A stretch of DNA of 64,000 nt from Chersky-267 sp963744115 (GTDB lineage Bacteria > Chloroflexota > Limnocylindria > Limnocylindrales > CSP1-4). Of this stretch, positions 41,662 to 48,594 are shown in pieces. A program made the translations under genes and the position numbers. The stretch is taken from contig CAVUSI010000003.1 of assembly GCA_963744115.1 (NCBI GenBank), positions 1,426,001 through 1,490,000 of the forward strand, read 5' to 3'. Under the pieces are notes generated by a model. The model was not told where the DNA came from. It did not search any database and was given only the letters and a program-made list of their open reading frames with translations. How positions within the stretch are numbered: position 1 is the stretch's first letter; each line of letters begins with the position of its first letter.

Positions 41662-43400
41662 GCGACGACCCGGCCGGGCGCCTGCTCGAGCTGACGGTGG
41701 TCGACCTGGCCCTCATCGATCGCCTGCGCGTCGAGCTCGGGCCCGGCCTCAACGTCATCACCGGCGAGACCGGCGCGGGCAAGAGCCTCCTGATCGACGC
41801 CCTCGGCCTGGCCCTCGGCGCGCGGGCCGATACCGGCCTCGTGCGACACGGGGCGGAGATGGCCCGGGTCGAGGCGCTGTTCGACCGCGTCCCGGAGCCG
41901 CTCATCGTCGTGCGAGAGGTCCAGGCCGGTGGTCGCTCGACGGCACGCCTGGACGACGAGGCGGTCACCGCCGCACGCCTGGCCGAGACGGTCGGACCCC
42001 TCGTCGAGGTCCACGGCCAGCACGACCAGCAGCGACTTCTCGACGAGCGCGTCCAGCGCGACCTGCTGGACGCCTACGGCGGCTGCTGGGTCGCCCGCGA
42101 GGCGGTCGCCGCGGCGGTCGAGCGGTGGCGAGCCAACCGAGCGTCGCTGGCGGAGCTGACGATCGATCCCCGCGAGCTCGTTCGGCGGATCGAGCTGGCC
42201 GAGCACGAGGCCGGCGAGGTCGCCGCGGCGCACATCCGCGTCGGCGAGACGATGGAGATCCAGGCGCGCCTCGGGGCGGCGCGGAACGGCGCGGCGATCG
42301 CGCGCGGTGCCGAGGCGATCCACGGCGTCCTTCTCGGCGACGGCGCGGCCGGGGAGGGGAGTCCGGCTCGGGAGGCGATCGGCTCGGCGACCCACCAGGC
42401 GCGGGAGCTGGCGCGGTTCGATCCGCGGTTCAGCCCGCTCGTCGAGCGGCTGGGCGGTCTCGAGGCGGAGGTGGCCGATGTCGCGTCCGAGGTGCGAGCG
42501 CTCGTCGACGGCCTCGACCATGACCCGGCGGACGTCGCTCGACTGGAGGAGCGCCTGTCGCTGCTCTTCGCCCTGGAACGGCGCTACGGCGACGATGAGG
42601 CGGCCGTCCTGGCGCATGGCGAGGCGATGACCGCTGAAGCGATCCGGCTGCGCGGGCTCGAGGGCGAACGGGACCGCCGGCTCGCCGAGGACGCCGCGCT
42701 CCTCGCGGTCGTGGCCGAGTCGGCCGGGCGGCTCTCGAACCTGCGCGCAGAGGCCGCGGGTCGCCTTGCCGAGGCGACCGGGGTCGTCCTCGAGGAGCTG
42801 GGGTTCGACCGCGTCCGGTTCGACGTCGCGCTCGGGCGCCGGCCAGCGGCCCAGGGCGAGCCGGCGGTCGAGGTCGGCGGCGATGCTGTGGCCTTCGACT
42901 CGAGCGGGATCGACGAGGTCGTCTTCCGCTTCGCCCCGAACGTCGGCGAGCCGCCGCGCCCCCTCGCCCGGATCGCGTCGGGCGGCGAGCTGAGCCGCGT
43001 CGCGCTCGCCCTCAAGGAGGTGCTGGCCGCTGCCGACGCGACCCCGACCCTCGTCTTCGACGAGGTCGACACAGGGATCGGCGGCCGGAGCGCGGATCCG
43101 GTCGGCCGCAGCCTGTGGTCGCTCGCCCGTCGCCACCAGGTCCTGTGCGTCACGCACCTGCCCCAGATCGCGGCCCACGCCGACGTCCACTTCCGGATCG
43201 CCAAGCGCGAGCGCGACGGCCGGACGGTGACCGAGGTCCGCCGCCTGGACGCGACGGACGAGCGCGTCGCCGAGCTGGCCCTGATGCTCGGCGGACCGGA
43301 CGGCGGCGCCGCGGCGACCGCCGGCGCCGAGGAGCTCCTCTCCCGGGCCGAGACCTGGCGGCGGACCGCGGGCGCAGGCGTCCGGGCGATCCCGGCGTGA
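41658..43400 (+). CDS. recN: DNA repair ATPase RecN
   Basis: An SMC-like protein for double-strand break repair, 580 residues. Walker A is VITGETGAGKSLLIDAL (P-loop near residues 36-43). EVHGQHDQQRLLDE follows, the coiled-coil arms span about 150-370, the ABC signature is ASGGELSRVALALK near 441, and Walker B is LVFDEVDTGIGGRSA near 467. The end has LCVTHLPQIAAHADVHFRI. The start is a GTG overlapping the nadK stop, and xerD overlaps its own stop. The C-terminal 40 residues are Ala/Gly-rich and may be disordered. Confidence 0.95.
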   Translation: MSDDPAGRLLELTVVDLALIDRLRVELGPGLNVITGETGAGKSLLIDALGLALGARADTGLVRHGAEMARVEALFDRVPEPLIVVREVQAGGRSTARLDDEAVTAARLAETVGPLVEVHGQHDQQRLLDERVQRDLLDAYGGCWVAREAVAAAVERWRANRASLAELTIDPRELVRRIELAEHEAGEVAAAHIRVGETMEIQARLGAARNGAAIARGAEAIHGVLLGDGAAGEGSPAREAIGSATHQARELARFDPRFSPLVERLGGLEAEVADVASEVRALVDGLDHDPADVARLEERLSLLFALERRYGDDEAAVLAHGEAMTAEAIRLRGLEGERDRRLAEDAALLAVVAESAGRLSNLRAEAAGRLAEATGVVLEELGFDRVRFDVALGRRPAAQGEPAVEVGGDAVAFDSSGIDEVVFRFAPNVGEPPRPLARIASGGELSRVALALKEVLAAADATPTLVFDEVDTGIGGRSADPVGRSLWSLARRHQVLCVTHLPQIAAHADVHFRIAKRERDGRTVTEVRRLDATDERVAELALMLGGPDGGAAATAGAEELLSRAETWRRTAGAGVRAIPA

Positions 43401-44320
43401 CGGGCGGCCGCGTCTCGACCCTCGACCGGGCGATCGCGGCGTACTTCCTCCATCTCCGGGTGGAACGCGGCCTGTCGCCGGCGACGCTGCGGGCCTACGG
43501 CGGCGACCTGGCCGGCTTCGCCGCTGCGCCGGGCGTGGCCGCCGGTTGGTCCACATCGGCCGAGCCGGCGACGCGCTACCTGGCCCGGTCGGCGGCCACG
43601 ATCCGGCCCAGCAGCCTCCGTCGACGGACGGCATCCATCCGCGGCTTCTACCGGTTCGCCTACGGCGACGAGCTGATCGCTACCGACCTGGCGGCGAGGA
43701 TCGATCTGCCGCGCCAGGTCCGGCGGCTGCCCGAGACGCTCGACGTCGACGAGACCGTCCGCCTGCTCGAAGCTGCCAGCGGGGACGTGCCCGACGAACC
43801 GGTCCGGATCCGCGACCGCGCACTCCTCGAGCTGCTGTATGCCGCCGGCCTGCGGATCAGCGAGGCGCTCGGTCTCGACCGCGAGGACCTGTCGCTGGAC
43901 GGCGGCTTCGTGCGGGTGATCGGCAAGGGCGACAAGGAGCGACTCGTGCCGGTCGGCGAGGTCGCCCTCGAATGGCTGACTCGCTACCTCGACGACGTGC
44001 GGCCGGCGTGGCTGGCCCTCCACCACGTGGAGCCGGTCCGCGGCGGTCCGCTCTTCCTGAGCGGCCACGGGCGACGCCTCGGCCGCCAGCAGGCCTGGAC
44101 CATCGTCAAGCACGCCTCGACCGATGCCGGCCTCCCCGAGCGGGTCACCCCGCACACCCTTCGTCACTCGTTCGCGACCCATCTCCTCGCGGGCGGAGCC
44201 GACCTGCGCGTGGTCCAGGAGTTGCTCGGACATGCGAGTATCAGTACGACCCAGCTGTACACCCACCTGACCGGGGAGCGCATCCGGGAGGTCTACGCTC
44301 GCGCCCACCCGCGAGCCTGA
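43397..44320 (+). CDS. xerD: Tyrosine recombinase XerC/XerD-like (second copy)
   Basis: A 307-residue Xer recombinase. The N-terminal core-binding domain contains YFLHLRVERGLSPATLRAYGGDL. The catalytic residues are R153 (AAGLRISEAL), H253 and R256 (PHTLRHSFATHLL), H279 (LGHASISTTQ) and Y288 (LYTHL). Starting with GTG overlapping the recN stop, it closes the nadK-recN-xerD block, a position XerD often takes in Firmicutes and Chloroflexota. With the 2.2 kb copy it could form the usual XerCD pair. No dif-like palindrome was recognised here. Confidence 0.9.
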   Translation: MTGGRVSTLDRAIAAYFLHLRVERGLSPATLRAYGGDLAGFAAAPGVAAGWSTSAEPATRYLARSAATIRPSSLRRRTASIRGFYRFAYGDELIATDLAARIDLPRQVRRLPETLDVDETVRLLEAASGDVPDEPVRIRDRALLELLYAAGLRISEALGLDREDLSLDGGFVRVIGKGDKERLVPVGEVALEWLTRYLDDVRPAWLALHHVEPVRGGPLFLSGHGRRLGRQQAWTIVKHASTDAGLPERVTPHTLRHSFATHLLAGGADLRVVQELLGHASISTTQLYTHLTGERIREVYARAHPRA

Positions 44321-44336
44321 GGAGGGACGACGGTCC

Positions 44337-45086
44337 ATGGCCCGCTACGCGGACGGACTCATCGCCGAAGGCGAGCACATCCTGGTACGGACGCGCCAGC
44401 ACTGGTTCTCGATCGTCGCCTACACGGTCGCCTTCTGGGTGATGGTCGCGATCGCCGTCGGCTTCTTCATCCTCAAGCAGATCATCGACTGGCAGCCGCT
44501 CGCCTGGATCGCCCTGATCTCGCTGGTCCTGGCGATCGTCTGGATCGTCTGGCGCTACGCCAGCTGGTCGTTCCAGGACTACATCCTCACCAACCGGCGG
44601 GTGATGCAGGTCGAGGGCATCGTCAACAAGGTCTCGAAGGACAGCTCGCTGGAGAAGATCAACGACGCCGTCCTGAAGCAGGGCCTGTTCGGACGCATGC
44701 TCCACTTCGGCGACCTCGAGATCCTGACGGCCTCGGACACGACCGTCGACGACTTCAAGATGCTCAACGAGGCCGCCGAGTTCAAGAAGGCGATGCTCAA
44801 CGCGAAGTACGCCCTCGAGCGCGAGGTCACGGCACCGATGCCCGGCCCGCCGCTGCGTGCCCCGAGCTCCTCCTCGGCCGAGGGCGCGTCGTCGGGCGCA
44901 GCGGCCGCCTCCTCGGGGTCCGGTCCGGCGGCTCCGGATGCCGCCGCGGGATCCGACGCGTCGGAGGCCATGTCCCCGGAGGAGGTGACCGACACCCTCC
45001 ATCGGCTCGCCGACCTGCGCGACCGGGGGGCCATCAGCGCCGCCGAGTACGACGCCAAGAAGGCGGAGCTCCTGGAGCGCATCTGA
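44337..45086 (+). CDS. Membrane protein with bacterial PH domain and SHOCT tail
   Basis: A 249-residue protein. After a short N-terminus (ADGLIAEGEHILVRTRQHW), two membrane helices (about 26-48 and 55-72) lead to a bPH_2-type pleckstrin-like domain (YILTNRRVMQVEGIVNKVSKDSSLEKINDA) of the YdbT/DUF304 kind. An Ala/Ser-rich linker (about 165-205) precedes a C-terminal SHOCT motif (LHRLADLRDRGAISAAEYDAKKAELL). Such proteins are membrane-associated and poorly understood. AGGAGGG (44320-44326) 10 nt before the ATG gives a good ribosome site, even though it overlaps the end of the recombinase gene. Confidence 0.82.
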   Translation: MARYADGLIAEGEHILVRTRQHWFSIVAYTVAFWVMVAIAVGFFILKQIIDWQPLAWIALISLVLAIVWIVWRYASWSFQDYILTNRRVMQVEGIVNKVSKDSSLEKINDAVLKQGLFGRMLHFGDLEILTASDTTVDDFKMLNEAAEFKKAMLNAKYALEREVTAPMPGPPLRAPSSSSAEGASSGAAAASSGSGPAAPDAAAGSDASEAMSPEEVTDTLHRLADLRDRGAISAAEYDAKKAELLERI

Positions 45087-45107
45087 GCCCGCCGCCCGCG
45101 CGGACGG

Positions 45108-45143
45108 TACGATACGCCGGCATCATCCACCCGCTGATCGGAG
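45108..45143 (+). promoter_or_regulatory. Promoter box and ribosome site of the site-2 protease gene
   Basis: TACGAT (45108-45113) is followed by a leader of about 33 nt with GGAG (45140-45143), 9 nt before the TTG start at 45153. Confidence 0.4.
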
Positions 45144-45152
45144 CGTCCCTCC

Positions 45153-45803
45153 TTGTTCGACCTGTCCCTCCCGACCGGCGCGGAGCTGGTCCAGGACCTG
45201 ATCCTCATCGTCATCTTCCTTGGCATCGCCTTCCCGATCCACGAGTTCTTCCACGGCTGGACCGCCTACCAGCTCGGGGACGGGACGGCCAAGATGTACG
45301 GGCGTCTGACCCTGAACCCGGTCGTCCACTTCGACCCGTTCGGTGGACTGATGCTGATCGCCAGCACGCTCCTCGGCGCCGGCTTCATCATCGGTTGGGC
45401 CAAGCCGACCCCGGTCGGTCCGTGGAACCTCCGCGACCGCCGCAACGGGGAGGTCCTGGTCGCCGTGGCCGGTCCTGCTTCGAACCTGGTCATGGCGGTC
45501 ATCGGAGCGATCGTGTTCCGCATGATCGGCTTCCTGGCGCTCGATCCTCCCCAGATCGTGTGGCAGATCGTCGGCTCGTTCGTCCTGTTCAACATCAGCC
45601 TGGCGATCTTCAACATGATCCCCGTGCCGCCGCTCGACGGATCGGCGGTGCTGCTCCGGCTGCTGCCTCCGCAGACCGCCCGCGAGGTGGCCCCGATGCT
45701 GGCGCAATACGGCCTGATGATCGTGATCGTCGTCGTGCTCGTCTTCGGGCGGTACATCGGAGGCGCGATCGGTGGCGTCACCGACCTTCTCCTGGGGATC
45801 TAA
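45153..45803 (+). CDS. M50 family (site-2 protease-like) membrane metallopeptidase
   Basis: A 216-residue intramembrane zinc protease of the small SREBP-type branch. The zinc-binding HEFFH is at residues 30-34 (FPIHEFFHGWTAYQLGD), and the third ligand region is FNMIPVPPLDGSAVLL with D162. About five membrane helices span the protein. Small M50 proteins of this type lack a PDZ domain and their substrates are mostly unknown. TTG at 45153 is chosen as the first start giving the typical N-terminal helix and because GGAG precedes it. The HD gene overlaps its end and scpAB follow, a common neighbourhood. Confidence 0.85.
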   Translation: MFDLSLPTGAELVQDLILIVIFLGIAFPIHEFFHGWTAYQLGDGTAKMYGRLTLNPVVHFDPFGGLMLIASTLLGAGFIIGWAKPTPVGPWNLRDRRNGEVLVAVAGPASNLVMAVIGAIVFRMIGFLALDPPQIVWQIVGSFVLFNISLAIFNMIPVPPLDGSAVLLRLLPPQTAREVAPMLAQYGLMIVIVVVLVFGRYIGGAIGGVTDLLLGI

Positions 45804-46275
45804 GGTCCGCCAGTTCCGGACGCACCTCACGGCCCGGGTGGCGCCGGGCGAACGGCTGGCCCTTGACGGCTGGCTGACTCCCTCGCAACTCGCCCTGTTC
45901 GACGGCATGCACGTCGCGGACAAGCGCCACGGACTGGATGTCGTCGCCACCCTGCGGGCCGGCGGGTCGACCGATGACGACCTGCTCCTGGCCGGCCTCC
46001 TCCACGACTGCGCCAAGGGCCCCGACGTCGGCGTGCTGCCCCGTGTCGCCTGGTCGCTCGGCGAGGCCTGGGGACCGTGGGTCACCTCCGCCGCTCGTCA
46101 TCTGCCGGGGTTCGGACCCGCGCTTGACCGCATCCGCGATCACGCCGAGCTGTCGGCCCGGATGGCGCTCGCGGCAGGGTGCTCGCCGCGAACGGCTGCG
46201 CTGATCCGCCACCAGGCCGATCCGGCCGACCCCGTCGCCGGCGAACTGCTGCGGCTGGCGGACGAGGCGAACTGA
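45772..46275 (+). CDS. HD-domain phosphohydrolase-like protein
   Basis: A 168-residue protein with the HD signature H78-D79 in LLLAGLLHDCAKGPD and a preceding His in DKRHGLDVVATLRA. A later DHAELSARMALAAGC carries the distal Asp/His of the metal site. HD proteins hydrolyse phosphates of nucleotides or cyclic nucleotides; the substrate is unknown. The GTG at 45772 makes it overlap the protease gene by 32 nt; an internal GTG (45838) is an alternative. It lies just before scpA, as HD proteins do in many Chloroflexota. Confidence 0.75.
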   Translation: MASPTFSWGSKVRQFRTHLTARVAPGERLALDGWLTPSQLALFDGMHVADKRHGLDVVATLRAGGSTDDDLLLAGLLHDCAKGPDVGVLPRVAWSLGEAWGPWVTSAARHLPGFGPALDRIRDHAELSARMALAAGCSPRTAALIRHQADPADPVAGELLRLADEAN

Positions 46276-46277
46276 CG

Positions 46278-47141
46278 ATGGTCGAGGCCAGCCCGCCCGT
46301 CGCTCCGTCGGTCGTGTTCGGCGAGGGCCGGCGCCCGGAGATCGCGACCCAGGTCCGGATGGACGCCTTCGAGGGACCGCTCGGCCTGCTCCTGTCGCTC
46401 ATCGAGCAGCGGCATCTCGACGTGATGACGGTCCCGCTGGGGGCGCTCGCCGAGGCCTACCTCGACGCCCTTGCGGGGCTCGAGTCGGATCGGATCGGCA
46501 ATGTCAGCGGGTTCGTGGCGATCGCCGGCCAGCTCATCCTCATCAAGAGCCGGGCGATGCTCCCGCGACGGATCGATCCGGCCGTGGTGTCGCCCGATGA
46601 GGCGCCCGACCCAGAGGCCGAGCTGCGCGCCCGGCTGATCCTGTACCGAGCGCATCGGGACGCCGGGGCGCGGCTCCAGGCGGCCGCGGTCGAACGCGTC
46701 GGGCTGTTCCGGCGGGAGCCCGCGGTGGCGAATGCGTCGGGCCGCGCCGGCGCCGTCGTCGTCCCGCGGCCGATGGATCCGGGTGCGCTGGCGGCCGCAC
46801 TGATCCGGATGCTCCGGGTCATCCCGCCGCCGCCGCCACCGCCGGAGACGGTCGCCCGGACGATCACCATCGCCCAGCGGGCCGAGATCGTCCGGGCCGC
46901 GCTGCGCGGTGCCGACTCGATCGTCCTCCAGGAGCTCCTCGCCGGGGTCCGCGACCGGGTGGTCGTCGCGGTCACCTTCCTGGCGATGCTCGAGCTGATG
47001 AAGCGCCGCGAGATCATCGTCGAGCAGCACGTGCCCTGGGGACCGATCATCGCCCGCTCCACGACGCCCGAGGAACGTTCCGCGGCGGGCGGCATCCTGA
47101 CCGACGCCCCGATCGACGAATCCCTCGAGTCGTTCGCATGA
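46278..47141 (+). CDS. scpA: Segregation and condensation protein A
   Basis: The kleisin subunit bridging the SMC dimer in the bacterial condensin. It has 287 residues. The N-terminal domain begins RMDAFEGPLGLLLSLIEQRHLDVMTVPLGALAEAYLD, FVAIAGQLILIKSRAMLPR follows, and the C-terminal winged helix contains VVVAVTFLAMLELMKRREI. The ATG at 46278 lies two nt after the HD gene stop. scpB overlaps its stop by four bases. Confidence 0.94.
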   Translation: MVEASPPVAPSVVFGEGRRPEIATQVRMDAFEGPLGLLLSLIEQRHLDVMTVPLGALAEAYLDALAGLESDRIGNVSGFVAIAGQLILIKSRAMLPRRIDPAVVSPDEAPDPEAELRARLILYRAHRDAGARLQAAAVERVGLFRREPAVANASGRAGAVVVPRPMDPGALAAALIRMLRVIPPPPPPPETVARTITIAQRAEIVRAALRGADSIVLQELLAGVRDRVVVAVTFLAMLELMKRREIIVEQHVPWGPIIARSTTPEERSAAGGILTDAPIDESLESFA

Positions 47142-47812
47142 CGGAGCTGGACGGCGCGGCCGAGCCGCTCGGCCTGACAGAGGCCACGCTCGAGGCGCTC
47201 CTGTTCGTCGCCGAGCGTCCGCTCGATCGGCGAGAGATCGCGACCCTCGCCGGGGTCGATCGGGCGACCGTCGACGCCCGGATCGGCGACCTCGAGGTCA
47301 GCTTGGCCGCTCGTGGGATCCGGCTCGTCGTGTCGGGCGAGCGGGTCGAGCTGGCGACGGCCCACGAGGCGGGCCGGCTCATCGGCCGCTACGTCGGGGC
47401 CGGTGCGACCCGGCTGTCGCCCGCGGCACTCGAGACACTGGCGATCGTCGCCTACCGGCAGCCGGTCACCCGCGGTGGCGTCGAGCGCATCCGGGGGGTC
47501 GACTCGGACTACACCATCCGCGCCCTGCTCCACCGGCGCCTGATCGTCGAGCTCGGCCGCTCGGACAGCCCCGGTCGTCCGTTCCTGTACGGGACGGACT
47601 TCGAGTTCCTCGAGCGGTTCGGGATCGCCAGCCTCGATGAGCTGCCGCCGCTCGACGCCGACGTCGCGGCGCGACTCGTCGAGGAAGCCGCCGAACGAGC
47701 CGCTGGGGACGACATCGAGGCCGACGCGGACGACCGACGGGCCGACGCCGGCCCGGCCGGCGAGAGCGATGGGTCGTCGCCCGGCGTCGCCGTCGGCCCG
47801 GGTCCCGGTTGA
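47138..47812 (+). CDS. scpB: Segregation and condensation protein B
   Basis: The dimeric winged-helix partner of the SMC-ScpA complex. It has 224 residues. The core has LEALLFVAERPLDRREIATLAGV, LETLAIVAYRQPVTRGGVERIRGVDS and LLHRRLIVELGRSDSPGRPFLYGTDFEFLERFG. The last 45 residues are acidic and Gly-rich, probably disordered. It is coupled to scpA by a start-stop overlap and to the next gene by TGATG. Confidence 0.94.
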   Translation: MTELDGAAEPLGLTEATLEALLFVAERPLDRREIATLAGVDRATVDARIGDLEVSLAARGIRLVVSGERVELATAHEAGRLIGRYVGAGATRLSPAALETLAIVAYRQPVTRGGVERIRGVDSDYTIRALLHRRLIVELGRSDSPGRPFLYGTDFEFLERFGIASLDELPPLDADVAARLVEEAAERAAGDDIEADADDRRADAGPAGESDGSSPGVAVGPGPG

Positions 47813-48594
47813 TGGCACCGGAGCGGATCCAGAAGGTCATCGCGGCGGCGGGCGTCGCGTCGAGGCGGGAGGCCGAACGGCTGATCGCCGCGGGCCGCGT
47901 CACCGTCGATGGGCGTGTCGCGACGCTCGGGGAGTCGGTCGAGCCCGCGGTCGCGGTCATCGCGGTCGACGGGCGGCCGGTCGGCGAGGCGTCGGCCCTC
48001 GTCCACCTCGTCATCCACAAGCCGCTCGGGGTCACCTCCACGACGCGCGACCGTCACGCCGAACGAACCGTCGTCGACCTCATCCCGCGGGCGCTCGCCG
48101 GCGCCGGTCGGCTGTACCCGGTCGGCCGGCTCGACCAGGATTCCGAGGGGCTCATCCTGATGACCAACGACGGCGCGTGGGCCGACCGCGTCCTCCATCC
48201 GCGGTTCGGGGTGGAGCGCGAGTACGCGGTCGGGCTCGCCACGCCGCTGAACGGGGATCAGGTCGCCGCCCTCCGGTCGGGGATCCGGCTCGATGAGGGC
48301 CACGCGACCCTCGGCCATCTTCGACCGATGACCGGGGTCGAGGTCCGCTCGCTGGTCGAGGTGCTCGACCCGCCGCCGCCGGCGGACCTCACCTGGTACC
48401 GCGCCACGCTCCAGCAGGGCTGGAAGCGCCAGCTCCGACGGATGTTCGCGGCGACCGGGGCGCCGATCGCCCGGCTCGCCCGGGTGCGCATCGGGACGGT
48501 CCGCCTCGCCTCGCTCCGGGCCGGAGCGGTCCGACCGCTGAGTGCCGCCGAGGTCCGCTCGCTCGGGGCCGGCCGCGTCGCGCCACCCCGATGA
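47812..48594 (+). CDS. rluB: Pseudouridine synthase, RluB/RsuA family
   Basis: A 260-residue enzyme with an S4 domain at the N-terminus (ERIQKVIAAAGVASRREAERLIAAGRVTVDG) and the RsuA-type catalytic core, with Asp108 in YPVGRLDQDSEGLILMTNDG and LQQGWKRQLRRMFAATG. By position after scpAB it corresponds to RluB, which makes Psi2605 in 23S rRNA; RsuA or RluE activity cannot be excluded. ATG at 47812 overlaps the scpB stop (TGATG). The next gene overlaps its stop. Confidence 0.9.
   Translation: MAPERIQKVIAAAGVASRREAERLIAAGRVTVDGRVATLGESVEPAVAVIAVDGRPVGEASALVHLVIHKPLGVTSTTRDRHAERTVVDLIPRALAGAGRLYPVGRLDQDSEGLILMTNDGAWADRVLHPRFGVEREYAVGLATPLNGDQVAALRSGIRLDEGHATLGHLRPMTGVEVRSLVEVLDPPPPADLTWYRATLQQGWKRQLRRMFAATGAPIARLARVRIGTVRLASLRAGAVRPLSAAEVRSLGAGRVAPPR

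Noticed and set aside
41427..43634. A 735-codon antisense frame opposite recN
   Set aside because: It is a shadow of recN and nadK with low-complexity composition.
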